A stretch of 60,252 nucleotides of DNA from Paenibacillus whitsoniae. GTDB taxonomy: Bacteria > Bacillota > Bacilli > Paenibacillales > NBRC-103111. The notes under the pieces were generated by a model. It worked only from the letters and a program-made list of their open reading frames with translations. It was not told where the DNA came from and did no database searches. The position numbers and the translations under genes were made by a program. Positions 25,405 through 34,975 of the stretch are shown piece by piece (the first letter of the stretch is position 1; every line of letters begins with the position of its first letter). The stretch covers positions 1 through 60,252 of the forward strand of contig NZ_RXHU01000073.1 of assembly GCF_003955665.1 (NCBI RefSeq), read 5' to 3'.

Positions 25405-28400
25405 TTAATGTTGATCTAGCAGCTTGTAAATAACCGTCGCTGCTTGCGCGCGCGTCGTTTGCTGCTTCGGTCCAAACGTACCGTCCGTGAAGCCGTCGAT
25501 CAGACCGCTCCGCTGCATAGCGTTCACCGAATCCGCCGCGTAAGCCGCGATCACTGCGCTGTCTGTGAACGACGTGGACATGCCCGTTCCGCCAAGCTTC
25601 ACGCCTGCAGCCGCCGCCGCGCGGGACAACATGACCGCCATGTCTTCCCTCGTAATCGTTTCATTCGCGCCGAACGTGCCGTCCTCTTTGCCCTTCAAGA
25701 TACCCAGCTTCTCAGCTGTCGCGACTGTCTGGTAGTACCACGCCTCGGACGAGACGTCCTTGAAGCTCGATGCCGCCCGCTCGGCTTTCAGATCGAGCGC
25801 AGCGAGCAGCAGCTTCAGAAATTCCGCTCTCGTTATCGATCGGTTCGGCTCGAAAACGCCGGTGCCTGTTCCCGCAACAATCTCTCGGGCGGCAAGCGAT
25901 TCGACCATCGTTCTGGCCCAGGATGCCTGCCCCAAATCGCCTAAGCCTACATGGTTATACCCAATCGCATAGCGGCTGAAGTGCTGCGGTGCGAAACTGA
26001 TCGTTCCGTTGGTCGCGTTGTATTTCGCGTTCTTGACGATCGCAAGTTTGCCATCGTCGCCAATGTAGTAGACGACGATCTCATGCACATTCTCGCCCGG
26101 TTGCAGATCATACTTGACGCTGACCATCACCGATTCCGCGCTGTCGAAACGGCTGATTTTCGTGCCGTCCACCGTCAGATCGAAGTCGAATACGGGATGG
26201 CTGCCAACTTGCGCTTGTACGCCGGCCGGAAGCGTGGCGATATCGACCTTCGAGATGTTCACCGACATCTCCTTTGCCCCAGCCGGAAGCAGACCGTCGG
26301 AGGGATTCGTTGAGAAGGTCAGCGTAGCGCCTGAGGCACTCAAAGCGATTTGCGAAATGCTGCCTGAAGCGAGCGCATCTTGAAGTGGAAGCGTCACTTG
26401 CGTCTTGGCAGGCGTAGAACCATCCGATTGAACCTGAATGTTCAGCTTGCCGTCCGAAGCGGCTGCTGCGGCCTGCTTCATCGCTTCAGCCTTTAGCGTC
26501 GCCTGAATGGCACCATTCGCGCCGGTTGTCGCCTTAACGATAATCGTGCTTCCCGTTACTTGCGCACTGTTGTTGTTGTCCGTATTGCTGCTTGTGCTGC
26601 TGCTACCGTAGCTTCCGCCTCCCGTGCTTGTGCCCGAATTCTCAGTCGTCGCATATGCGATCGCGGATAATTCGGACTTGCCGGCCGCATTGATTGCCGC
26701 TACTTTATAGTAATAACTTGTACCGCTCGTGAGACCCGTATCGGTATAGGTCGTCTGGGAGACAGGATCGTTGTTGATCTGTGTGTACGTTCCCGTCTGC
26801 GAGGTCGCGCGATAGACCGCATAGCTTACCGTGTCATTCGCAGGTGACCAGTTCAGTTGGATGCTCGTCTTGCCCGCCGCCGTTGCCGTCAATCCTGTCG
26901 GCGCATTCGGCACTTGGGCGAGCGGCGCTGCCGCCACCGTAACAGTTGCTGCTGCTGTATAACCGCCGTCAGCCGTTGTAACTTTAACAACTGCTGTACC
27001 TGCTGCAACTGCCATTACGACACCTTTCGCATCGATCGTTGCAACCGCCCCGTTTTCGGACGTCCACGTCACGCCTTTGTTCGTTGCATCCTCAGGCGCT
27101 ACCGTCGCCGTCAGCGTCTCCTTCCCGCCGACCGTCAGGGCGAGTGTGTCCTTGTTCAAGCTCACACCGGTTGCCGCCACTGGCGATGTAATGACCAATT
27201 GCGGCTTGTTGGAAGCATTCTCGTTACTGTTGAAATGAACGCCGACATTCTGCGTTGTATGAGGTCCTGTTAATGCAAATGAAAATACGCTATTTCCAGC
27301 GCTTGCTTTCGCTTGAATCCAATTGGTTACATCAAATTCATAATACATGGGTGTAGAAGTTACCGTATTGGTAGACAACATCGTGGACACAGATGGCTTA
27401 TTATTGTAAGTAATTCCCGTCTCCGTCCAGTTGGTCTCATCAACACCATAGACATTTACAGTTGCACTCGAATCTGCATTTCCGTAAATCCTAAGCTTTG
27501 CACTGGATACATTGGATAAGCCGGCTGCAGTAAATTTCACGTACCCCTCTCTCAGGAAATCCTCGGAGGCATCTTTTACTTCAATTGTCGTTGCGATTCC
27601 AAAATTTTGAGTTGCATAGATGCCACCTCTTACGTAGCTATCTGCTGTTACCGGATAGCTGGTTGCTTTCTCAACACCGATACCATTATAGGCATCCATG
27701 GCATTATTCATAGCTGAGTACAGCGATGTGCTGGCGTCCGTCGTATCTTGCATGGATTCCCAGACCATCATGCCTCCAAGGCCCTTGCTCAATGCAAGAT
27801 TGGTTTTGGAAGTAATTTGAGCTTTGCCATTATAATATTCGACTTGACCGTTGAACGTAGTCATATCCTTATTTGGGGCATCTGGATCATTGGCAACTAA
27901 CTGCTTGTACGCAACAAGACCTGGTGTGCTGTAAAAAGGTACGCCCAACACTGTTTTGTTTGCCGGCAACCCGCGACCCGCCCAATAATTCAAGGCAGTC
28001 GTCGCCACCTGATAATTGGCTTTCGTGGCAGGATCCGAGCCCTTGTCATAAGCCATAATATTAATCCAGTCAAAATAGCTGAAGGTTGAACTCAGAATCA
28101 CATCTGCATTAGGGCCGTATGCGTTAACTGCCGCAGTAAGCTGCTTTCCGGCATTATGGATAGCCGTGCCTAATTCACTGATCAACGCGGCAAAGTTTGC
28201 CGGATTATCGCCGCCGGCCGGGAATTCCCAGTCCATATCAATGCCATCTAAGCCATACTGATTAATGACATTCATACAATTGTTGACAAAATCCGTTCGG
28301 TATTGGGGAACTGCAGCGAAAGTTGCGAAGTTATTCGTACTTGCTTGCTGCCCGCCGCCAATCGCTAGAAAAATCTTTTTCCCTTCGGCACGTGCCTTTG

Positions 28401-28635
28401 TGACGATAGCCGCAAAATTCTGGGGTTCATCAATATTAAATCCCCCGTCTGCCGTAGGACGAGCAAAAGAATAATTAATATGCGTTACTTTTGCATACGG
28501 AACTTGATTGGCATCCGCATTTGAAAATACATAACCGACAACTTTGAAGTTTGCCGGGGCTGCCGCTAAAGCCATGTTGCCTCCCGACAACAACAAGCAT
28601 AGCCCAATTACAATTGACAATAGCCTATTAAACAT
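25405..28635 (-). CDS. Surface-anchored GH18 chitinase-like enzyme with DNRLRE, Big2, FN3 and SLH domains
   Basis: 1076 aa; ATG at 28635 behind AGGAGG. Signal peptide (about 1-25); GH18 barrel (about 28-335) with DGIDMDWE (E137); DNRLRE/CBM96-like sandwich (about 345-485); Big2 (about 487-572); fibronectin type III (about 576-665); Ser/Gly/Asn linker (about 668-690). A beta-rich domain often found before SLH repeats follows (about 692-890), then three SLH repeats (about 895-1076), the first containing RSITRAEFLKLLLAAL. SLH repeats bind pyruvylated secondary wall polymer, so the enzyme is displayed on the cell. The first ~485 residues are paralogous to the secreted enzyme at 18866-20320. Its promoter carries the same operator as the sugar importer. 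Confidence 0.94.
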   Translation of the reverse strand: MFNRLLSIVIGLCLLLSGGNMALAAAPANFKVVGYVFSNADANQVPYAKVTHINYSFARPTADGGFNIDEPQNFAAIVTKARAEGKKIFLAIGGGQQASTNNFATFAAVPQYRTDFVNNCMNVINQYGLDGIDMDWEFPAGGDNPANFAALISELGTAIHNAGKQLTAAVNAYGPNADVILSSTFSYFDWINIMAYDKGSDPATKANYQVATTALNYWAGRGLPANKTVLGVPFYSTPGLVAYKQLVANDPDAPNKDMTTFNGQVEYYNGKAQITSKTNLALSKGLGGMMVWESMQDTTDASTSLYSAMNNAMDAYNGIGVEKATSYPVTADSYVRGGIYATQNFGIATTIEVKDASEDFLREGYVKFTAAGLSNVSSAKLRIYGNADSSATVNVYGVDETNWTETGITYNNKPSVSTMLSTNTVTSTPMYYEFDVTNWIQAKASAGNSVFSFALTGPHTTQNVGVHFNSNENASNKPQLVITSPVAATGVSLNKDTLALTVGGKETLTATVAPEDATNKGVTWTSENGAVATIDAKGVVMAVAAGTAVVKVTTADGGYTAAATVTVAAAPLAQVPNAPTGLTATAAGKTSIQLNWSPANDTVSYAVYRATSQTGTYTQINNDPVSQTTYTDTGLTSGTSYYYKVAAINAAGKSELSAIAYATTENSGTSTGGGSYGSSSTSSNTDNNNSAQVTGSTIIVKATTGANGAIQATLKAEAMKQAAAAASDGKLNIQVQSDGSTPAKTQVTLPLQDALASGSISQIALSASGATLTFSTNPSDGLLPAGAKEMSVNISKVDIATLPAGVQAQVGSHPVFDFDLTVDGTKISRFDSAESVMVSVKYDLQPGENVHEIVVYYIGDDGKLAIVKNAKYNATNGTISFAPQHFSRYAIGYNHVGLGDLGQASWARTMVESLAAREIVAGTGTGVFEPNRSITRAEFLKLLLAALDLKAERAASSFKDVSSEAWYYQTVATAEKLGILKGKEDGTFGANETITREDMAVMLSRAAAAAGVKLGGTGMSTSFTDSAVIAAYAADSVNAMQRSGLIDGFTDGTFGPKQQTTRAQAATVIYKLLDQH

Positions 28636-28689
28636 AGTCTTACCTCCTAGTTTTCCTCCTGAGGTTTGGTAATGATCGCGCTTACAAAT

Positions 28690-28756
28690 ACTATACTATC
28701 GGTGCCAAAATCGCTCAAAGGGACAAATTTAAGGTTATGCTAGGTCATTTTATAGG
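28690..28756 (-). promoter_or_regulatory. SLH chitinase promoter with duplicated operator (copy B)
   Basis: On the minus strand, -35 TTGAGC (28713-28718), 17-bp spacer, -10 TATAGT (28690-28695). The conserved block 28701-28756 differs from copy A at six positions. Upstream of the -35, AAAATGACC and AAATTTGTCC form an imperfect direct repeat about 20 bases apart, as AraC-family regulators often require. Confidence 0.8.
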
Positions 28757-28761
28757 GAAAC

Positions 28762-28795
28762 AAAAAGCCCTTTCGCCAAATGCTGTCGAAAGGAC
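28762..28795 (-). terminator. Terminator of the YesMN-type genes
   Basis: 9-bp stem GTCCTTTCG/CGAAAGGGC followed by TTTTT on the minus strand, between the regulator gene and copy B of the operator. Confidence 0.8.
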
Positions 28796-28805
28796 AATCT
28801 TATGA

Positions 28806-30413
28806 TCAGGACCGATATAGATTTTTGCGATATTCGCTGGGCTTGACGCCTGTCATTTTCTCAAATAGCCTGGAGAAATATTGCGTGTCGGTGTAGCCAA
28901 CCTTCTCACAAATCTCATACACTTTTAGATCCGTTTTCTCTAATAACTCTTTAGATTTATTGACGCGGATCTGTGCCAAATAATTCAGGTACGTATCCCC
29001 TGTTTTCTGTTTAAACAACTGGCTCAAATAATAAGGATTGAGAAAAAAACGTGCCGACAACTCGGCCAAGCTGATGGATTCACTGTAGTGCGCCGCGACA
29101 TAGTCCTTGATTTCGGCGATCACATCTTTTTTCTGCGGAATGTTGAACTCCTGCTTGAGTGCCAATATCGCACGGACGACCTCGATCATCCACGCCTCCA
29201 GCTCGGTGAGTGTGCGAAACTTTGACATTTCATCCAACGAAGGAATGTGGCGCCCCAAAAAATCGTCCATTTGCCATGGCTGGAACGACATTTGTCGGAT
29301 GCTGGATAATAGAATGTTCAGGCACTGCATTTTAAAATCCGCTGGACTCAATCCATGCTCGACTGACATTTGACGGAAAATATCTTGGATAACCGCAATG
29401 CAGCCAGGCTCATCCATTTTGTCCAGATTGCTCTCCAACTTGACCAGGGTCTCCTCTGGGACAGGTAGACGACGTTTTACCACGTGCAGCACTTCCGAGT
29501 ACGGGATCACAGACCCCTTTCCATTGATAAGCATATAGCTCAAGGCGTGGCGTGCTTCCTCGAAGGAAGTGCTGATCCCAGCCGCGGATCCCTGAACAGT
29601 TCCGATACCAATTGTAACATTGAGTTTCTGTTCACGATGCAACGTTTCTTTTAACCTATCAAAGGAATGATGCAGTTCATCGATCGTGAGCATGCTGTCC
29701 CTTTGCATCACCATGACAGCAAGCTGCGTAGGGGCATATCGGAATCGGTATACACCGTTATATTGTTCTAAAACCTGATCGATTTGCAAATAAACGGGCT
29801 CCAACTCGGATTCTTTAAAAGCACTCGACGACGGCAGCGCACCGTAGGCGTAGCGTTCAAACTCCAGTAACGCGCACACGTACTTCATTTTATCATGGGG
29901 TATTCCGGTTAGTCGCAGCAGCTCCTCCTCGTGATCGGAAGGGTCGCCTCCTGCATCCAATAGATCCCGTAGTAGACTTTCCATCAAACGGCTGTGGACC
30001 TCCTGCTTAAGGGTATCCACTTCCCTAGCTTTGGCCCGTTCCTCGTGAATAGCAGCCATCACCCGATACACACAATCGCGCAGCTCATCCTCTTCTACAG
30101 GCTTGTTCAAATAAAACTGAACACCTAATTGAATGCCTTTGCGAGCATATTCAAAATCAGCATAGCCGCTGAGAATGATGAACTTAGACCGACAACCCTG
30201 ATTTTTCAAGGATTGAATCATGTCCAACCCATCCGCCTGCGGCATGCGAATATCCGTCAGGACGATGTCCGGCTGGTTCTCCATGATTAACGCTGCGCCT
30301 TCGACGCCGTTGTAGGCATGACCTACGACTTCGCACTCCGGGATATAGCGCCCGATTAATTTCGTAAGCCCTTCCACTAACCCTTTTTCATCATCGATTA
30401 GAAATATCTTCAC
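28806..30413 (-). CDS. YesN-type response regulator with AraC DNA-binding domain
   Basis: 535 aa from a GTG at 30413 (VKIFLIDDEK), seven bases after the kinase stop and behind AAAGGA. The ORF extends upstream, but that stretch lies inside the kinase gene. Receiver domain with phospho-acceptor D54 (IVLTDIRMP) and K in LNKPV, a large middle region (about 130-425) and a C-terminal AraC/XylS double helix-turn-helix (about 435-535, ISLAELSARFFLNPYYLSQLFKQ and VGYTDTQYFSRLFEKMTG). Probable activator of the chitinase and importer promoters that flank it. Confidence 0.94.
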   Translation of the reverse strand: MKIFLIDDEKGLVEGLTKLIGRYIPECEVVGHAYNGVEGAALIMENQPDIVLTDIRMPQADGLDMIQSLKNQGCRSKFIILSGYADFEYARKGIQLGVQFYLNKPVEEDELRDCVYRVMAAIHEERAKAREVDTLKQEVHSRLMESLLRDLLDAGGDPSDHEEELLRLTGIPHDKMKYVCALLEFERYAYGALPSSSAFKESELEPVYLQIDQVLEQYNGVYRFRYAPTQLAVMVMQRDSMLTIDELHHSFDRLKETLHREQKLNVTIGIGTVQGSAAGISTSFEEARHALSYMLINGKGSVIPYSEVLHVVKRRLPVPEETLVKLESNLDKMDEPGCIAVIQDIFRQMSVEHGLSPADFKMQCLNILLSSIRQMSFQPWQMDDFLGRHIPSLDEMSKFRTLTELEAWMIEVVRAILALKQEFNIPQKKDVIAEIKDYVAAHYSESISLAELSARFFLNPYYLSQLFKQKTGDTYLNYLAQIRVNKSKELLEKTDLKVYEICEKVGYTDTQYFSRLFEKMTGVKPSEYRKNLYRS

Positions 30414-30420
30414 AAGGCAA

Positions 30421-32256
30421 TCATTCCTTTCCCTGACCCTCGAGTTTGGGGATGAATATTTCCACCGTCGTTCCACTTCCGAAGTCCGAATGGACAGTTA
30501 ATTCATAACGCTCGCCATAATGCAGATTGATACGCTCCGCTATATTCTTTAATCCAAGTCCCTTACCTGCGGACTCATCTTCTTGCTCCACCTTGTATTT
30601 ATCCGACTTTGCGACTTCCAAAATGGCTTGCAGCTCCTCCAATTTGTCAGGCGGCATCCCGACGCCGTTATCCGAAATACGGATTCGGATCGAATCCCCT
30701 TCCTCCCATTCTCCTTCAATTCGAATATGCAGCATACGACCATAGTTTTGAAACCCATGATTGACACTGTTCTCGACAATGGGTTGGAATACCAGCGGGA
30801 TGATGCTGCATGTCATCATTTCCTCTGGCAGCCCGATTTCCAGCTGGAACTGGTTGTCAAAGCGAATGTTTTGAAGCTGCAAATAATTTTGCGTATAGGC
30901 CAATTCGTGCTTGATCAAATGCCGAGTCCCTTCCTTTCCCAGCGCGAGACGGAACATTTTGGCAAGAATTTTGATCATATTCGCGATTTCTTCTTCCTCT
31001 TTCACCAATGCTTTCATTCGGATCGACTCTAACGTGTTATACAGCATGTGAGGGTTAATTTGGTTCTGCAGTGCCAAAAACTTGGCCTTCCGTCGTTTGA
31101 TTTCGGCCAGATAGACATCTTCAATCAATTCTCGGATGGTGATAATCATTTTGTTGTAACTGAGGACCAAATTTCCGATTTCATCATTCGACTGCACCTT
31201 ATCGATGGGCATGTAGTGTCCGATTTCAGCTTGTTTCATGCTCCTGCGCAGCGCCTTAATTGGGCGCGTAACGGTATAACTCAAACCGAAGGAGAAGGCA
31301 GACAGAATCAGAATGCCGGCCAGCAAAACGGACACGGTCACCACTTTGATTTTACCGATTTTCTGAAGGAGCTTGTCACGAGGAATCTCCGTCTTCACAA
31401 TTAAGTGGCCTAATTGCGTGCTGCCGGAAACAACAATCCGTTCATCGTTACTGGCATCTTCCGTATAGTTCGTTGCTGTTTCCCGCACTTCGTTCCATGT
31501 TAACCGCCCGCTGGCAGCATCCGAATGATAGACCGTCTCTCCTAATGCATTGCTGATAATGACACTGATGCCATATTTATCTAGGGCCGTGTCGAAATCC
31601 GGGTTCAATTCCAGCAAAGTGGAAGGGTCCAGATCAATTAGCAATACCCCCGCGTATGCGCCATCGGAACGGAATAAAATTCTGCCTACCGTAACGACAG
31701 CTTCCTCCCTTTTTTCCCTGTAATAGGAACGGTCATGTAAACCTGTGATGAAGAACGTTTCTTCCGATACGCGAGAACGTTGGTACCAGGGTTGCGCTAA
31801 TAAGGTTGCACCATCAATAACATTCGTCGTATTCGTGTATTGGTAGACAGTGTCGTCATGGCTGATCATCATCAGGCTGATAATTTCCGGTTTAAGAAGC
31901 GCCACACGGAGCAATACCCGTTGAATCGACTCATTACGGGCAGCCAACTCATCAATGGTAGGTTCATGCTCCTTGCCGATTCGATTGATCATCTCGTTAT
32001 CCACCAATACTGACTTTGTCATTTTGTCATATTCGACCATAAGCTTGTTTAAGGATAATTCCGTTTGAGACGTGTATAATGCAGCGAATTCCTGCGAGGA
32101 ATCTTCCAGGGCTGATGCCGATTGGCGATAGATGCTAACGCTTACAACAAGCAGCGGTATGACGCACGCCAGCAGGTACCCGACCATCAGTTTGCTTTGC
32201 AATTTCATGTTTCTGATCAAGGTAATTCCTTGCCAAAACCATTCCATTCGTTTCAT
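30421..32256 (-). CDS. YesM/LytS-type sensor histidine kinase
   Basis: 611 aa from the ATG at 32256, chosen because AAAGGG lies five bases upstream; an in-frame ATG at 32298 has no RBS. First membrane segment (about 22-45), extracellular dCache-like domain (about 50-285), second membrane segment (about 290-315), HAMP (about 315-370), His_kinase motif NQINPHMLYNTLESIRM (phospho-His) and HATPase with ENSVNHGFQ and DNGVGMPPDK. It senses an extracellular signal, plausibly a sugar or its binding protein, and phosphorylates the adjacent AraC-type regulator. Confidence 0.94.
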   Translation of the reverse strand: MKRMEWFWQGITLIRNMKLQSKLMVGYLLACVIPLLVVSVSIYRQSASALEDSSQEFAALYTSQTELSLNKLMVEYDKMTKSVLVDNEMINRIGKEHEPTIDELAARNESIQRVLLRVALLKPEIISLMMISHDDTVYQYTNTTNVIDGATLLAQPWYQRSRVSEETFFITGLHDRSYYREKREEAVVTVGRILFRSDGAYAGVLLIDLDPSTLLELNPDFDTALDKYGISVIISNALGETVYHSDAASGRLTWNEVRETATNYTEDASNDERIVVSGSTQLGHLIVKTEIPRDKLLQKIGKIKVVTVSVLLAGILILSAFSFGLSYTVTRPIKALRRSMKQAEIGHYMPIDKVQSNDEIGNLVLSYNKMIITIRELIEDVYLAEIKRRKAKFLALQNQINPHMLYNTLESIRMKALVKEEEEIANMIKILAKMFRLALGKEGTRHLIKHELAYTQNYLQLQNIRFDNQFQLEIGLPEEMMTCSIIPLVFQPIVENSVNHGFQNYGRMLHIRIEGEWEEGDSIRIRISDNGVGMPPDKLEELQAILEVAKSDKYKVEQEDESAGKGLGLKNIAERINLHYGERYELTVHSDFGSGTTVEIFIPKLEGQGKE

Positions 32257-32351
32257 GTACACCCTTTCGAACCACTTTAGTTTTTCCCCAGTATACATTC
32301 GAAAAGCTGAACAATTCTAGCAAAATTAAACATGACGTTTTCTTATATAAG

Positions 32352-32383
32352 AAAAAACATCGTGGCCCTAAGGAGCCTCGATG
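32352..32383 (-). terminator. Terminator of the isomerase-like gene
   Basis: CATCG/CGATG stem with inner GGCTC/GGGCC pairing, followed by six T residues on the minus strand. It lies between the isomerase-like gene and the region upstream of the kinase, indicating separate transcription. Confidence 0.75.
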
Positions 32384-32395
32384 CTTGGATATTCG

Positions 32396-33250
32396 TCATG
32401 CTCGGCCAACAGCGAGTTTACGAACATGAAGGTAATCATGCTTTAGGCGCTCGATCCCGGACTCTGGGGTGTGACATTCCAATGTCACCCAGTTGTTGTA
32501 TCCACTTTCCCTAAGCACCTCAAATAAAGGACCGTGATCGGCGCCCCCCTCGCCCAATCGACAGGGTACGAACGTTTCCACGCCTCTGTGGGTTCTGTTC
32601 ATGAAAGCGCCCGGCTCTCTGTCATCCGCAGTTCTTCGCTCATCTTTGACATGCACGTGTTTCAAATGCTTGCCAAGCTTCCGCACCGATTCATAACCGT
32701 AATCCGTATCCGCGATGTACATGTTGCCAGCATCGTGAATAAAACCGATCCGCTCGCTGTTCACGAGCCGGAGGAGCTTTAACGCATCGTCCGCGGTCTC
32801 GACAAGGGATTCGTTATGCAACTCCACCAGCACGTCCTTGTCATGGGCCTTCGCTTCTTCGGCGCAACGTTCCAGCCAATAAGCGGTCTTCGCATAATGA
32901 TAATCCTGCGCCAGAAATGCGTTCGGCCCTCCTGTCAATACGCGCAGCATGGAGGCTCCTAACTGGTCGGCTGTCTCCAACAGTCGCCGGAAGTCGTCAA
33001 AAGTCGCGGACGCTTCCTGATCGCTTGCCGTTGAGAATCTGCCTGTATAGGTGGCCAGGACGGGGATTGCAAGTTGAAGCTCTTCGGATAAAGCTTGTAA
33101 TTCGTTGAGTTGGGTTTTACTCGTCTTCGGCGACAAATGGTGCTCTCGGACGGTAATCTCGATGCCGTCCAGGCCCAATTGCTTCGTAAGCCGCATCGCC
33201 TCTTGTATGCTGTGGTCAATTAACACACCGCTGAACGCCGCAAATTTCAT
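32396..33250 (-). CDS. Sugar phosphate isomerase/epimerase family protein (xylose isomerase-like TIM barrel)
   Basis: 284 aa, AP_endonuc_2/IolE-IolI-like TIM barrel. Predicted metal ligands are spread along the strands: VELHNES (E), FIHDAGN (H, D), HVHVKD (H) and TLECH (E). ATG at 33250 with GGAG nine bases upstream. The substrate cannot be read from sequence. Monocistronic: its terminator precedes the kinase gene. It may process a sugar taken up by the importer, but inositol or other polyol catabolism is equally possible. Confidence 0.85.
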   Translation of the reverse strand: MKFAAFSGVLIDHSIQEAMRLTKQLGLDGIEITVREHHLSPKTSKTQLNELQALSEELQLAIPVLATYTGRFSTASDQEASATFDDFRRLLETADQLGASMLRVLTGGPNAFLAQDYHYAKTAYWLERCAEEAKAHDKDVLVELHNESLVETADDALKLLRLVNSERIGFIHDAGNMYIADTDYGYESVRKLGKHLKHVHVKDERRTADDREPGAFMNRTHRGVETFVPCRLGEGGADHGPLFEVLRESGYNNWVTLECHTPESGIERLKHDYLHVRKLAVGRA

Positions 33251-33511
33251 TTGTTGGACTCCTTTTCGTCAACTAGGGTATCGGCTTTGTAAACCGGATT
33301 CATATTCATGCAGTTCCATTCCGTTGCTCCTATTATAGCAATCGCCGGCCGGGCGAAGTTGACGTTTCTTTCGAACTGCATTTACATTTTTTTCGTTTAC
33401 ACGAGCGATCCACTGCTCAATAGGTTCCGGCTTCCCCCCTGAACGGAATTGCCTTATAATTTACGGTATCTACCATTTCAGGGCAGTTTCTATGAAAAAG
33501 AGGTGCTAACC

Positions 33512-34909
33512 ATGGATCCGCGTTCTCACGATCAACCCGATTTGCAAACTTCACCCCAATCATCGCTGCTAGCTTCCATGGAATCGGCTGATACAGCCGC
33601 TCCTAAGTCGGCCCTATCCCGCAGAAAATTACTTTCAGCGCTGGGTGCCGCCGGTCTCGCCATCGCCACAGGCGGCGAGCTGCTTACTGCACCAAAGCAA
33701 GCAGACGCACAAGCGCCTGCCAACACAGCGCTGTATAATGTCAAAGACTTTGGCGCCAGCGGCAGCCAACGCTATGACTTCGACGACGCGCCGGCCATCC
33801 AGAGCGCGATCGATACGGCCGCGGCCTATGGCGGCATCGTGTACATCCCCGCGGGCATGTACTTCTTGCGCACGCCCCTGCGTCCGCGCTCCAACGTGAC
33901 GCTGCTCGGCGCGGGCAGCTCCAGCATCCTTCGCGCGGCCATGAACAAGTTCGCGCTGATCAGCGTCATGGCTGCGCAGCATGTGACGATCAGCAAGCTC
34001 GCCCTGCAGGGCACCGGTGCCTTCAACAACTACAGTATGCCGCGTATGGAGTGCGGCGTCGCTCTGGAGCAGGCTGTCGACGTGCAGATCACGGACTGCG
34101 TTTTCTCCCAGATCGACAACGGCGTCGTCTCTTCCCTCTCCGATCAAGTCTATGTGACCAACTGTACATTCGACAGCCTCATCGGCACACTTGACATAGA
34201 CACGCAAGGATTCGGGATTTGGTGCAGCGAAGCGAGCCGACATCATTTGGAAAGCAATCGCTTCAATATGTTGTTCCAGCCCTGCATCACATTAAGCAAA
34301 GGCTCTACCCGCTCCCTCATCGCGAATAACAACATGACCGGCTGTTACCAATCCGGTGTCCTGCTTACAGCAAAGCCGGATGAAAAACCTTGTGAGCTCA
34401 ATACGATTTCCGGCAATCTCATTGAGAAATTTAAGAACCCTTCCAACAAAACTGGCTACACCTACGGCATACGCCTTCAGGGCTATTGCATGGACAACCA
34501 GATTCAGAGCAATACAATTTACAATATTGAAGACGTTGGGATCGCCTTGGAAGGACAAGCCGCCAACCAGAAAGAACGCCCTCATCATAATCATATCGCG
34601 AATAATGTCCTTCGGGCTGCCGGTCGTACCGGCATATCCCTGGTCAACAGCTACGCCAATCAGCTGCGCCACAATAGCATTCATGAAAGCGCCGCTGACG
34701 GCATCGCACTGGCTACTTCCGGCAAAGACGCAGGTTCCTACTGCGACCGCAATCAAATTGCCCACAACAGCGTGAACGACAGCGTCAAAGCGCCTATTCG
34801 CATCGCCGACAACCGCTGCGGCGAGAACATCATGCTCGGCAATTACGGTGAGCGCAACGGCGACAAAATCATCGATAAAGGGGCCGACACGGTTACCTCT
34901 TATTTATAG
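33512..34909 (+). CDS. Right-handed parallel beta-helix protein with twin-arginine-like signal
   Basis: 465 aa from the ATG at 33512 (AGAGGTG upstream; the longer ORF has no RBS). An unusually long N-region (1-35) precedes SRRKLLSALGAAGLAIATGG (R37, R38, hydrophobic core) and ADAQA, a probable cleavage site near residue 68. The mature part begins with the pectate-lyase-3-like motif NVKDFGASG...DAPAIQSAID and PAGMYFLRTPL, then many beta-helix turns (about 120-450). It is probably a secreted polysaccharide lyase, epimerase or hydrolase; the catalytic class is not evident. Plus strand, against the general direction here. Confidence 0.88.
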   Translation: MDPRSHDQPDLQTSPQSSLLASMESADTAAPKSALSRRKLLSALGAAGLAIATGGELLTAPKQADAQAPANTALYNVKDFGASGSQRYDFDDAPAIQSAIDTAAAYGGIVYIPAGMYFLRTPLRPRSNVTLLGAGSSSILRAAMNKFALISVMAAQHVTISKLALQGTGAFNNYSMPRMECGVALEQAVDVQITDCVFSQIDNGVVSSLSDQVYVTNCTFDSLIGTLDIDTQGFGIWCSEASRHHLESNRFNMLFQPCITLSKGSTRSLIANNNMTGCYQSGVLLTAKPDEKPCELNTISGNLIEKFKNPSNKTGYTYGIRLQGYCMDNQIQSNTIYNIEDVGIALEGQAANQKERPHHNHIANNVLRAAGRTGISLVNSYANQLRHNSIHESAADGIALATSGKDAGSYCDRNQIAHNSVNDSVKAPIRIADNRCGENIMLGNYGERNGDKIIDKGADTVTSYL

Positions 34910-34910
34910 A

Positions 34911-34948
34911 AAAAAGCAGCAGGCCTATAAAGGTCCGCTGCTTTTTTT
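34911..34948. terminator. Bidirectional terminator between beta-helix and lipoprotein genes
   Basis: AAAAAGCAGC...GCTGCTTTTTTT with internal GGCC/GGTCC pairing. The A-run on one side and T-run on the other would serve both convergent genes. Confidence 0.85.
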
Positions 34949-34975
34949 ATCCATGCTCTCGCCGACGAATGAAGC

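Noticed and set aside
25221..28756. Duplicated 56-bp block as an insertion-sequence end
   Set aside because: The two copies are direct, lack terminal inverted repeats and coincide exactly with promoter positions, which fits an operator better.
33635..34246. 203-aa minus-strand ORF opposite the beta-helix gene
   Set aside because: It lies entirely antisense to the beta-helix CDS, which has a clear signal peptide, domain pattern and RBS. The antisense translation has no recognisable domain.
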